A stretch of 64,000 bases of DNA, from assembly GCF_013371215.1 (NCBI RefSeq), contig NZ_JABWMH010000001.1:868001-932000 (forward strand), in the 5' to 3' direction. Shown piece after piece: positions 56,402 through 64,000 of this stretch (position 1 is the stretch's first letter; the number at the start of each line of letters is the position of its first letter). A model generated the notes under the pieces. It made no database searches. It saw nothing but the letters and a program-made list of their open reading frames with translations, and had not been told where the DNA came from. This DNA comes from Parasphingorhabdus flavimaris (GTDB lineage: Bacteria > Pseudomonadota > Alphaproteobacteria > Sphingomonadales > Sphingomonadaceae). Made by a program: the position numbers and the translations under genes.

Positions 56402-58474
56402 TTAATCTTCGGCTTCCGGTTTTTTGACCGGATCATATTTGGCAAACCAGCCCATGATATTGTCGACCTTGGCGATTAGCTGGCTCGGCCTGCGAGCAAT
56501 AAGGTGGGACGCACCGGGCACTCTTACAAGCACCGTATCGACTTTCTGGACCTTGAGCGCGGTATAGAATTGTTCGGCTTCCCAGGCGGGTGTCCGCCAG
56601 TCTGCTTCGCCGACCATGACCATCGTCGGCGTCTTCACGTTATTGACGATGGAAAGCGGCGAACGGCGCCAATATTCCTCCGGTTGCTCCCAGGGCTGGG
56701 CGCGGAACCAGTGGCGGCTGACGAAGCGGGCGATATCACCGGCCAGTGCCATGCTGGTCCAGTTGATTACCGGCTTGATCGTTGCCGCCGCTGCGAAGCG
56801 ATCGGTTTTTCCGACGGCCCATGCGGTCAGCACCCCGCCGCCCGATCCGCCGGTGATGAACAGCCGGTCCTTGCTGACGTAATTTTTGGCGATCAGGGCG
56901 TCGACGACGCTCATCAGGTCGTCATGATCATTGCCGGGGTAATTCAGATCGATCAGCTGCGCAAAATCTTCGCCATATCCGGTCGAACCTCGTGGATTGG
57001 CATAGACCGTGACATAGCCTTGTGCAGCATAGCGTTGAATTTCAGCGGAAAAATAAGGACCATACATGGTCGCCGGGCCGCCATGAATTTCCAATATCAT
57101 CGGAAAGCTGCCGTCGGGGCGAAAATTCGGGGGCAGGGCAACCCACGCTTCTATTTCTCTGCCGTCGTGGCTCGACGAAATCTTGATCTCCTCGATCCGG
57201 GCTAGGTCCAGATGGCCAAGTGCATCGTCGTTCAGACGGGTCAATTGGCGGCCGTCTCGCCCGCCCCGGCTGATCGCGACTTCGGCGGGGCGATTGGTGC
57301 TGCCCTTGGTATAGGCAATGATCGGCGAACTTCCGCCGGCATTGCTGGCAACCGAAAAACTGCCGGCGGCATAAGGACGACCGAGCGATGTGCCGCCAAT
57401 ATCCTCGACCAGAGTGCGAACATTGCCGGACAGATCGATCGAGACCAAAGTCAATATACCCTCGACCTCGACCTGACCGATCAGTGCCTTGCCGTCTGGT
57501 CGCCATGCGATATTGTCGACCGAGCGGTCATAATTGACCGTCAGATTTGTTGCGCCGCCGCCGTCGGATCCCATCAGATAGACATTATTCTGTTGGTAGG
57601 ATCTGAGCTCGTCGTCATATCCGAGATAGGCGATACGCGCGCCATTGGGGGCAATTTTGGGCGCGAAATCGGGGCCGTCGCGCTGGGTCAGCGGGGTGAC
57701 AGCCTCGCTGGACAGGTCCACGCGGTATATTTCGCTTTCGATGGGATCGAGATCAGCGTCTTCGGCTTCGTTGCCGGTGACCAGCAACGCGCCGTTGCCC
57801 AGCCATTGCGGGCTATCAAAGCCATTTTTCCCGTCGGTCACCTGCCGCGGCGTGCCGCCCTCGGTGCCGAGGACGAATATCTGGGTTTTGCCCTTGGGCA
57901 GATAGCCGGCGCCGTCAAAGCGGAACACGAGATCATCGACAACCCGGACCGGCTTTGCCCATTCGGCCCCCTCAGGGCTTTTTGGCGGCTTGGCAAAACC
58001 TGGACGCTCATCGGGTACCAACATGGTGAAAGCGATGCTCTTGCCATCCGGGGACCAGACCGGCGCGCCCGGGCTCTGTTCCAACTGCGCGAGTGAAAAG
58101 CTGTCGCCCGTGTCCTTGAAACGCAGACGCAGTTCCTGTTTGCCGTTGTTCGACGCCATATAGATCAGGCGGTCGCCGCTCGGGGACCAGCGGACAGAGC
58201 TGCTGGAGCCTTGGCCGCTTACCAGTGGCCGGTGGGTGCCCTCGCGGGTGTCGATTGACCATAGATCGCTGACGACCTGATCGACGAACTTGTCCATCGA
58301 CTTGCGGGCGTAGACTATGGTGCTGCCGTCCGGCGATATTTGCGGATCATCGGCATATTCCAGATCGAACACGCGTTCTGCAGTAAAGCGCCGGCTGTCG
58401 TCGGCGTCGGAGGCGAAAGCGGCGGTCGCCAAGGATGGCAGGCTGCAGATGGCGAGCAAATAACGCGTTTTCAT
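56402..58474 (-). CDS. S9 family prolyl-oligopeptidase-like peptidase, exported
   Basis: A 690-residue protein with a signal peptide (about residues 1-21, ending TAAFA), a WD40/beta-propeller region (TolB-like repeats such as ISPDGSTIVYARK, WSPSGDRLIYMASNNG, WSPDGKSIAFTM), and a C-terminal alpha/beta hydrolase. The catalytic triad is Ser544 (GGSGGG), Asp625 (GEADWRTP) and His657 (GASHLIARR). It hydrolyses peptides, acting in the periplasm. The msrC gene follows it. ATG start. A putative partner to the POT transporter in peptide use, by inference only. Confidence 0.92.
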   Translation of the reverse strand: MKTRYLLAICSLPSLATAAFASDADDSRRFTAERVFDLEYADDPQISPDGSTIVYARKSMDKFVDQVVSDLWSIDTREGTHRPLVSGQGSSSSVRWSPSGDRLIYMASNNGKQELRLRFKDTGDSFSLAQLEQSPGAPVWSPDGKSIAFTMLVPDERPGFAKPPKSPEGAEWAKPVRVVDDLVFRFDGAGYLPKGKTQIFVLGTEGGTPRQVTDGKNGFDSPQWLGNGALLVTGNEAEDADLDPIESEIYRVDLSSEAVTPLTQRDGPDFAPKIAPNGARIAYLGYDDELRSYQQNNVYLMGSDGGGATNLTVNYDRSVDNIAWRPDGKALIGQVEVEGILTLVSIDLSGNVRTLVEDIGGTSLGRPYAAGSFSVASNAGGSSPIIAYTKGSTNRPAEVAISRGGRDGRQLTRLNDDALGHLDLARIEEIKISSSHDGREIEAWVALPPNFRPDGSFPMILEIHGGPATMYGPYFSAEIQRYAAQGYVTVYANPRGSTGYGEDFAQLIDLNYPGNDHDDLMSVVDALIAKNYVSKDRLFITGGSGGGVLTAWAVGKTDRFAAAATIKPVINWTSMALAGDIARFVSRHWFRAQPWEQPEEYWRRSPLSIVNNVKTPTMVMVGEADWRTPAWEAEQFYTALKVQKVDTVLVRVPGASHLIARRPSQLIAKVDNIMGWFAKYDPVKKPEAED

Positions 58475-58580
58475 CGAAATCCCCTAAATTCTCTACATTT
58501 CTTATGCGGAAAAACACCGCTTTGCCAACCGCAAACAACGGGTTTGGCCGGCTCGAATTTCAGGCTATGATATATATGAC

Positions 58581-58979
58581 TCAGTCGAGCCCCGGTTTTC
58601 CACGCATCTTTTTGACGTTGGATTTCTTTTTCTTGGTGTCGACCCGACGGGCCTTGGCGGCTTTGCTCGGCCGGGTTTTGATCCGGCGGGCGTCGCGTTC
58701 GTAGGCCAGTTCGATCATTTCGCTAACCCGCCGCCGTGCTTCGGCCCGGTTGGCTTCGCGGGTCCGGTAGGCGCGGACGGTCATGATCAGTTCGCCTCCG
58801 CTTGTCATCTTTCGGCCCGCGAGCGTCTTCAACTTGCGGAAGGCATAAGGCTCCAGTCCCAGAGCGTAGATATTGACGCGCATCTGGACTGCGGTCGCCA
58901 CCTTGTTGACATTTTGCCCGCCGGGACCGCTGGCGGCAAGAAAAGTCTCGGTGATCGCGCTTTCGGGTAATTCAACCAT
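58581..58979 (-). CDS. arfB: Peptidyl-tRNA hydrolase ArfB (YaeJ)
   Basis: A 132-residue release-factor-like protein with the catalytic GGQ in GPGGQNVNKVATAVQMRVN (about residues 18-36) and a basic C-terminal tail (KAAKARRVDTKKKKSNVKKM) that in family members enters the empty mRNA channel of stalled ribosomes. It frees ribosomes stuck at mRNA ends. It starts in the region upstream of ctrA and is divergent from it. Confidence 0.94.
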   Translation of the reverse strand: MVELPESAITETFLAASGPGGQNVNKVATAVQMRVNIYALGLEPYAFRKLKTLAGRKMTSGGELIMTVRAYRTREANRAEARRRVSEMIELAYERDARRIKTRPSKAAKARRVDTKKKKSNVKKMRGKPGLD

Positions 58980-59160
58980 TTGCCGTTCCTAGCGCGATGA
59001 GCGCCATCGCGACAGGACTTGTTAACCGGGGATGAGCTTTGCTGTATATTGTCGGTCGCTTTGATGCCGATATGGCGCACAATTCGATCTGGTTCGCTCG
59101 AAAATGACGAATTTTGATCCAAGATTGGCAAAAAGTTAATTTTTTTTCCGGCGGGGCCGA

Positions 59161-59227
59161 GAGTCCTGAAACGACTCATTCCTGCGGGTTTCAGAGTCAT
59201 TGACATGCCCGCGACTCATGCTGAATC
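59161..59227. promoter_or_regulatory. GANTC cluster upstream of ctrA
   Basis: Five GANTC sites lie within 67 bases at 59161, 59173, 59194, 59213 and 59223, about 116-182 bases before the ctrA ATG. Around them are TTAA half-sites (59244, TTAACC; and 59271, GTTAAT). In Caulobacter, ctrA P1 has one GANTC whose methylation silences it; here the site density is much higher. The rest of 58980-59342 holds only AT-rich runs (near 59140). Confidence 0.7.
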
Positions 59228-59342
59228 CTGCGTTAGGGGAAAATTAACCTTTTACGTTCATTGATCTTATGGTTAATAAATGATCCATCGGGTCGGCACA
59301 GTGGTCGATCTGGAGCGAGTAATTAAGAAAAGGGGCTGCCTC

Positions 59343-60050
59343 ATGCGCGTGCTGCTGATTGAAGACGAACCAACGACCGCAAAAGCGATTGAGCTGATGC
59401 TGACAACCGAAGGTTTCAACGTTTACACCACAGACCTGGGCGAAGAGGGGCTCGATCTCGGCAAGCTCTATGATTATGACATCATATTGCTCGATCTCAA
59501 CCTGCCAGACATGCATGGATATGATGTCCTCAAAAAGCTGCGTGTTGCGAAAGTACAGACACCGGTGCTCATCCTTTCCGGAATCAGCGAAATGGACAGC
59601 AAGGTCCGTTCCTTTGGTTTTGGTGCCGATGACTATGTTACCAAGCCATTCCATCGCGACGAACTGGTTGCCCGCATTCATGCGGTTGTTCGCCGTTCGA
59701 AAGGCCATTCGCAGAGCGTTATCCGGACCGGCAAGCTGGCGGTTAACCTGGATGCCAAAACCGTCGAAGTCGATGGCAATCGTGTCCATCTGACCGGCAA
59801 GGAATATGCGATGCTCGAACTGCTGTCGCTGCGCAAGGGAACCACCCTGACCAAGGAGATGTTCCTCAACCATCTCTATGGCGGGATGGACGAACCGGAA
59901 CTCAAGATCATCGACGTGTTTATTTGCAAGCTCCGCAAAAAGCTGGCTCTGGCCTGCGGCGGAGACAATTATATCGAGACGGTCTGGGGCCGCGGCTATG
60001 TTCTGCGTGATATGGAAGAAGAAACCGCGCCAACCGCACAAGTTGCCTAG
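59343..60050 (+). CDS. ctrA: Cell-cycle response regulator CtrA
   Basis: A 235-residue OmpR-type regulator nearly identical in key regions to Caulobacter CtrA. Phospho-acceptor Asp51 ([12 protein letters not shown]) sits in the receiver domain; the winged helix carries the invariant [20 protein letters not shown] and [16 protein letters not shown]. The start is ATG 59343 after AAAAGGGG; the in-frame ATG 63 bases earlier would add residues not found in CtrA. The C-terminus ends Gln-Val-Ala, not Ala-Ala as in Caulobacter. Master regulator of the cell cycle, motility and division. Confidence 0.97.
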   Translation: MRVLLIEDEPTTAKAIELMLTTEGFNVYTTDLGEEGLDLGKLYDYDIILLDLNLPDMHGYDVLKKLRVAKVQTPVLILSGISEMDSKVRSFGFGADDYVTKPFHRDELVARIHAVVRRSKGHSQSVIRTGKLAVNLDAKTVEVDGNRVHLTGKEYAMLELLSLRKGTTLTKEMFLNHLYGGMDEPELKIIDVFICKLRKKLALACGGDNYIETVWGRGYVLRDMEEETAPTAQVA

Positions 60051-60093
60051 AAGACAGAATTACTACCCAGAACTGGCCTGACTGTTGGGCCTC

Positions 60094-60130
60094 AAATCGG
60101 TGGAGCCATGCTGGTTCCGCCGATTTTTTT
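60094..60130 (+). terminator. Intrinsic terminator of ctrA
   Basis: An imperfect hairpin (AATCGGTGGAGCC against GGTTCCGCCGATT, two wobble or mismatch pairs) followed by seven Ts, 43 bases after the ctrA stop and just before the convergent phosphatase stop. Confidence 0.9.
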
Positions 60131-60896
60131 ATGTGCTGGTGTCGAGATACCAGCGTTCGGAGCCTTGCAGCGCCAGCGCGGTCAGCTTTTCCGAATAATA
60201 GGCGCCGGTGTCGATGCCGATGCGGGTGCCCGTTTCCACGACATCGTCATTGATCGTGTGGCCATAGACGATGACTTTTTCATGGGCTTCCGAAGCGGAA
60301 AGAAAATCCTCGCGGATCCAGCGCAGGTCTTTCTGGCGCTGTTCCGACAGCGGAACGCCGGGGCGGATTCCGGCGTGGACAAATGCATAGTCGCCGACAA
60401 TGATCTGGTCCTCGAAACCCGAGATAAAATCGACATGTTCCCTGGGAAACAGTTCCGGAATGCGCAGGGCCAGTTGCGTCATATCCAGTTCCATATATTC
60501 CTTCATTGTAATGTCGTAACTCAATATCGTCTCGCGCCCGCCAATCCGGTTGAAAAACCGCACGGATTTTTCGTCACCGGAGGCTGCCGCGAGATAGACT
60601 TCTTCGTGATTGCCCATCAGGAAACGGACGTTTCCGAGTGTCTCCCTGGCTTGCATCGCGGTGTCGATAACCCCGGCGCTGTCCGGTCCCCGGTCCACCA
60701 GATCGCCGAGAAAGATTATTTCACTCTCGACTGCACCACGTTCGCCATCATCCTTGACGATCTTGTCCAGCAACCGCTGTAAAAGGTCATTGCGGCCATG
60801 GACATCGCCAATCGCGTATACCCTTCGCCCGTCGGGGATGGTCGCGCTGTCGAGCGGCCGAGATGGCTTGTTCTTGCGTAAGAAACGTTTCAACAT
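60129..60896 (-). CDS. PPP-type serine/threonine phosphatase (metallophosphoesterase)
   Basis: A 255-residue protein with the PPP signature GDVHGRNDLL (about residue 32), GDLVDRGPDS (about 65), GNHEE (about 100), and later HAGIRPG and YGHTIND metal-ligand boxes. It is like bacterial PrpA-type phosphatases or diadenosine tetraphosphatases. Its stop overlaps the T-run of the ctrA terminator and it is convergent with ctrA, so a functional link is only positional. Confidence 0.9.
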   Translation of the reverse strand: MLKRFLRKNKPSRPLDSATIPDGRRVYAIGDVHGRNDLLQRLLDKIVKDDGERGAVESEIIFLGDLVDRGPDSAGVIDTAMQARETLGNVRFLMGNHEEVYLAAASGDEKSVRFFNRIGGRETILSYDITMKEYMELDMTQLALRIPELFPREHVDFISGFEDQIIVGDYAFVHAGIRPGVPLSEQRQKDLRWIREDFLSASEAHEKVIVYGHTINDDVVETGTRIGIDTGAYYSEKLTALALQGSERWYLDTST

Positions 60897-61004
60897 GATG
60901 CTAAGAAATCTGTCCTGAGAAACGAAGTTTCAAGGGTGGTTCGATATATTTCTGTTCCAGGCGGTTTTATAGCCCGCAATGACCTGAACCGTTGCTGAAA
61001 ATCG

Positions 61005-62186
61005 TCAGCTTTCGACGGTGAAGCTCAGGCCGGCTTTGTCCTCCAGCCGTTTGACCAGCTTCTTGCCCATCAATGCGCCGGGGGTCCAGACGCCACCGCC
61101 ACCGGTGATCTTGTCCTGGGCGAGGCAAAGCGCGGATTCGGCGATCATCTTGCTGGTCGAGCCGTAACCGGGGTCCTTGTCGCCCTTGACGCAGAGGCTT
61201 GCGGTGTCGCCGTCGGCGGTCTCTCCGAGGAACAGGAGATCATAATATCCATTTTCCCGCTGTTCCTTGGTCGGTCCTTCGCCCGGCTTGGGCGCATCGC
61301 TGTCACCGAAAGGATTGGCCTTGGCGACCATTTCAGCGGCCTGCTTGCCGAGATCACCCGGGCTGGTGACAACCATTTCGTCATATTTGAAATCTTCACC
61401 ATAGGTAAAGTCGAGCAGCACATTGGTCCGGTGGACATTCTTGGTGTTGATCGGTGCCATGATGAATGGCGCGACCCAGCTGTCGATCGTCTTGTCATAT
61501 TTCGGGATCAGCATATTGGGCTGGTCCGGTCCTTCAAAACCGGGAGTCAGACCGAAACTGCTCGCGAGGACTTTGACGAGACCGGGATTTTTGGCGATCG
61601 CCTTCATCGTTTCCTTGAGGCTGGCAGCGGTGCCGCCCGAGAACGTGCCTTCCATCGCGCGAACCCGGCCGCGAACGCGGGTCGCCGGCTTGCCGAAGCG
61701 CTTTTGCATGTCTTTCTGAAGCATCAGCACGCCGAGGTCGAAGGGGATGGAGTCAAAACCGCAAGAAAAACAGATCTGTGCGCCGGACTTTTCAGCCGCA
61801 TCCTGATGCTTGTCGATCATTTCGCGCATCCATCCGGGCTCGCCGCACAGGTCGACATAATGGGTGCCGTTCTTGACACAGGCGGCGACCAGTTCGTCGC
61901 CGTATAGTTGATAGGGACCGACTGTGGTCAGCACGACCTTGGTGCGGCTCGCCATCATGTCGATCGATGCGGCATCATCGGAATCGGCGACGACCAGCGG
62001 TGTGTCCTTGGGCGCACCGATGAGGTCACGGACCTCTTCCAGCTTGTCGAGGCTTCGTCCTGCCATTGCCCATTTCGGGGCGTCCTTGCCGACACCATAT
62101 TGCTGCGCCATATATTCGGCGACCAGGCGACCGGTATAGCCGGTTGAACCATAGATGATGACATCAAATTCGCGTGTATCGGACAT
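61005..62186 (-). CDS. Saccharopine dehydrogenase-like (trans-acting enoyl reductase type) protein
   Basis: A 393-residue protein starting FDVIIYGSTGYTGRLVAEYM, the Rossmann loop of the saccharopine dehydrogenase NADP-binding family. Further motifs include VLTTVGPYQLYGDELVAACV and YVDLCGEPGWMREMIDKH, as in the trans-acting enoyl reductases of polyketide pathways. It is soluble by sequence. No polyketide synthase is nearby, so the substrate is unknown. It is separated from its neighbours by 55 and over 100 bases. Confidence 0.88.
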   Translation of the reverse strand: MSDTREFDVIIYGSTGYTGRLVAEYMAQQYGVGKDAPKWAMAGRSLDKLEEVRDLIGAPKDTPLVVADSDDAASIDMMASRTKVVLTTVGPYQLYGDELVAACVKNGTHYVDLCGEPGWMREMIDKHQDAAEKSGAQICFSCGFDSIPFDLGVLMLQKDMQKRFGKPATRVRGRVRAMEGTFSGGTAASLKETMKAIAKNPGLVKVLASSFGLTPGFEGPDQPNMLIPKYDKTIDSWVAPFIMAPINTKNVHRTNVLLDFTYGEDFKYDEMVVTSPGDLGKQAAEMVAKANPFGDSDAPKPGEGPTKEQRENGYYDLLFLGETADGDTASLCVKGDKDPGYGSTSKMIAESALCLAQDKITGGGGVWTPGALMGKKLVKRLEDKAGLSFTVES

Positions 62187-62240
62187 GGCGAGCGCTCCTG
62201 CAGATTGTTTAATCGGTGGGTTAATTTCTGTATCTATGGC

Positions 62241-62795
62241 CTAGAGCTTGGCCAGAGTCACACCTTTTTGCCGCATATATTTGCCAGAACGGTCGGCATA
62301 GCTGGTCTCGCAAGGCTCGTTGCCCTTGAGGAACAGGAACTGGCAGGCGCCTTCGTTGGCATAGATTTTGGCGGGCAGGGGGCTGGTGTTGGAAAATTCC
62401 AGGGTCACATGGCCTTCCCATTCGGGTTCCAGCGGCGTGACGTTGACGATGATCCCGCAACGGGCATAGGTCGACTTGCCGAGGCAGATGACCAGCACGT
62501 CGCGCGGAATCCGGAAATATTCGACGGTCCGGGCGAGCGCGAAGCTGTTGGGGGGAATGATGCAGCAGTCGGTCTTGCGGTCGACGAAGCTGTTCTCGGC
62601 AAAATTCTTCGGATCGACGACGGCGTTGTTCACGTTGGTGAAAATCTTGAACTCGTCCGACACCCGCGCGTCATATCCGTAGGATGACAGGCCGTAGCTG
62701 ATGCATCCCTCGCGCTTCTGGGCTTCGACAAAAGGTTCGATCATGCCGGAATGTTTCGCTTCGTTGCGGATCCAGCGGTCGGATAATATGCTCAT
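62241..62795 (-). CDS. dcd: dCTP deaminase
   Basis: A 184-residue enzyme converting dCTP to dUTP for thymidine synthesis. Signature residues [20 protein letters not shown] (with the catalytic Glu) lie near residues 112-131, preceded by GKSTYARCG, and [11 protein letters not shown] near the N-terminus. It belongs to the dUTPase/dCTP deaminase fold. The length fits (about 185). The GH25-like gene lies 19 bases away, upstream and in the same direction. Confidence 0.96.
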   Translation of the reverse strand: MSILSDRWIRNEAKHSGMIEPFVEAQKREGCISYGLSSYGYDARVSDEFKIFTNVNNAVVDPKNFAENSFVDRKTDCCIIPPNSFALARTVEYFRIPRDVLVICLGKSTYARCGIIVNVTPLEPEWEGHVTLEFSNTSPLPAKIYANEGACQFLFLKGNEPCETSYADRSGKYMRQKGVTLAKL

Positions 62796-62814
62796 ATCAA
62801 ATTCCTGTTGATGA

Positions 62815-63543
62815 TCATGGTCGCACTACGTTCCAGTTAATCGGGCCGTCAACCCCGCTGATCCGGCGCATGTCGGAAGCGCGCCACATCACCCAGGGCT
62901 TGGTGGCATAGTCGGGCGGGAAAAAATTGGCTTCGAGCCAGAAGGTCCGGTCCATGCCGCTGCTGATATTGTACATTTCCTCGAACTCGCGCGATACCGC
63001 GAGAATGGCGGGTTTTTCGCTATGGGCCTCGATCTGGTTGAGAAACATGTTCAGCTCGCTGAGCACAAGCGCGCGGCCGGGGCGGTCGCCGCACCCATTG
63101 TCAAAGGCGAGGCGGACCGCGGGCGGCAACATATTGTCACCGCGCGGGACGGTGGTGACAAACATCGTCGCCTGATCCGTTGCCAGACGGCAAAGCGAAT
63201 AATTGTGGAGTGCGCCATAGCGGATTCCCGATTCCCGTGCGCCTTCGATATTGGCGGCAAATCTCGCATCACGCTTTTCGGCGCCGCTGGTCGCCTGGAT
63301 ATAGGCGAAATCGACGCCGGTTGCGCCGGCGACATGCCAGATGATCTCGCCATGGCTCTGGTCGACGGATATGCCCTGCACCGGATATTGGTCGCGAGCC
63401 GGTGCCCAGCTGACCGCAATATTGCGCAGAATGAAGGCGATTACGAGCAGTACCACGGCAATCGTGGCAAGGCTGATCAGTGTTTTTCTAATGTCTCGGT
63501 CGGCCACCCTGTTTCCCTGATACGCAGCGGAGGAATTACTCAA
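62815..63543 (-). CDS. GH25-like (lysozyme family) membrane protein with altered catalytic site
   Basis: A 242-residue protein with an N-terminal membrane anchor (about residues 22-42, [15 protein letters not shown]) and a glycoside hydrolase 25 fold: [15 protein letters not shown] (first strand), [11 protein letters not shown] (second), and a late [21 protein letters not shown]. In the canonical family the catalytic pair is a D-x-E after a strand; at that place here the sequence is [11 protein letters not shown], which lacks it, and the ATEG box is ATSG. So activity on peptidoglycan is doubtful. The TTG start overlaps the UPF0262 stop (TTGA). Confidence 0.78.
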   Translation of the reverse strand: MSNSSAAYQGNRVADRDIRKTLISLATIAVVLLVIAFILRNIAVSWAPARDQYPVQGISVDQSHGEIIWHVAGATGVDFAYIQATSGAEKRDARFAANIEGARESGIRYGALHNYSLCRLATDQATMFVTTVPRGDNMLPPAVRLAFDNGCGDRPGRALVLSELNMFLNQIEAHSEKPAILAVSREFEEMYNISSGMDRTFWLEANFFPPDYATKPWVMWRASDMRRISGVDGPINWNVVRP

Positions 63544-64000
63544 TTCTTGATATGCAAAACGCAGATCAATGTGAAGAGCCGCCGCGCGGTCTTGAAGTCA
63601 ACCTCGATCTTGCCCTCCAGTCGCTCGACCAGAAGTTCCGCGCCCTGATCATGAACGCCGCGCCGCGCCATGTCGATGGTTTCGATTTCGGCAGCGCTGG
63701 CTTTGCGGATCGCCTGATAATAGCTGTCGCAAATGGCAAAATAATCGCGGATCGGACGGCGAAACCGGCCCAGCGCAAGGATCAGTGTTTCCAGCGGTTC
63801 GCCATTTTCGCGTCCGATGGAAATCACCAGCCGGCCTTCCTCGACGCTGAGCTGGAGCTGATAGGGGCCAGCATAGCCGTCGTCATGCGGTTTGAGCGGC
63901 TTGAAATAATTCTCCTCGATCAGGTCGAAGATCGCGATCCGTCGCTCCTGTTCGATATCGGCATTGCGCCACAGGATTGTGGCCTCGTCGAGTTCAACGG
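63540..64000 (-). CDS. UPF0262 family protein (5' end beyond window)
   Basis: A partial gene: about 152 C-terminal residues are visible and the start lies past base 64000. The frame was followed through the window edge ([20 protein letters not shown], then [15 protein letters not shown]), then [56 protein letters not shown] and [17 protein letters not shown]. This matches UPF0262 along the whole length. Function unknown. Stop overlaps the GH25-like gene by four bases. Confidence 0.88.
   Translation of the reverse strand, partial: VELDEATILWRNADIEQERRIAIFDLIEENYFKPLKPHDDGYAGPYQLQLSVEEGRLVISIGRENGEPLETLILALGRFRRPIRDYFAICDSYYQAIRKASAAEIETIDMARRGVHDQGAELLVERLEGKIEVDFKTARRLFTLICVLHIKN

Overview
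The window looks like a chromosomal segment of an alphaproteobacterium, most likely a sphingomonad (Sphingomonadales); the genus cannot be fixed from sequence alone. The evidence is a CtrA/CcrM cell-cycle pair, a CreD/YpfJ/DUF4893/DUF3501/UPF0262 gene set, coupled flavin-dependent halogenase-family genes and an exosortase-type PrsK/PrsR/PrsT module. Genes are dense, with many 1- to 4-base start/stop overlaps. No rRNA, tRNA, prophage, transposase or CRISPR array was recognised.

Layout. 0-7.6 kb: prmA and an ABC-F ATPase, an exported M28 peptidase, an MgtC/DUF4010 membrane protein, and a coupled SDR plus spermidine-synthase-like pair. 7.7-11.4 kb: sdhC-sdhD-sdhA, followed not by sdhB but by five tandem 125-bp palindromic repeat units and a small GIY-YIG nuclease gene flanked by copies of part of the repeat. 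11.5-19.5 kb: LysE exporter, FMN-dependent 2-hydroxyacid oxidase, CreD, a zinc peptidase, 3-hydroxybutyrate dehydrogenase, an M20 hydrolase and small exported proteins. 19.7-24.2 kb: rubrerythrin, an Fe-S protein and DUF3501, then a ScfR/RamB-type regulator with a palindrome just before its start. 24.4-31.2 kb: an operon of polyprenyl-phosphate sugar transferase, histidine kinase PrsK, sigma-54 activator PrsR and TPR protein PrsT, the control and priming part of an exosortase-associated exopolysaccharide system. 31.2-39 kb: GntR regulator, nitroreductase, POT peptide transporter with two coupled amidohydrolase-family genes, aldo/keto reductase and a DctA-like symporter.

39-46 kb is a housekeeping block (glmM, DUF1272, a small membrane protein, thiD and rnhB, all with overlapping ends), then a desaturase, ccrM and folP. 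46-53 kb: two coupled halogenase-family genes, threonine ammonia-lyase, a 3-hydroxyisobutyrate-dehydrogenase-like enzyme, a YtcJ-type amidohydrolase and a small exported membrane peptide. 53-64 kb: bpt, an RcnB/glycine-zipper surface protein, free-Met-sulfoxide reductase, S9 peptidase, arfB, ctrA, a PPP phosphatase, a saccharopine-dehydrogenase-like reductase, dcd, a GH25-like protein and UPF0262 running off the window end.

The most interesting signals are: (1) dense GANTC clusters, the CcrM target, directly upstream of both ccrM (five sites in 133 bp) and ctrA (five in 67 bp), suggesting a methylation-gated cell-cycle circuit; (2) the repeat array and the repeat-flanked GIY-YIG nuclease after a succinate dehydrogenase operon lacking sdhB; (3) two start/stop-coupled pairs (halogenases, amidohydrolases) in which the first member keeps its catalytic residues and the second has lost them; (4) the PrsK/R/T module with no exosortase gene in sight.
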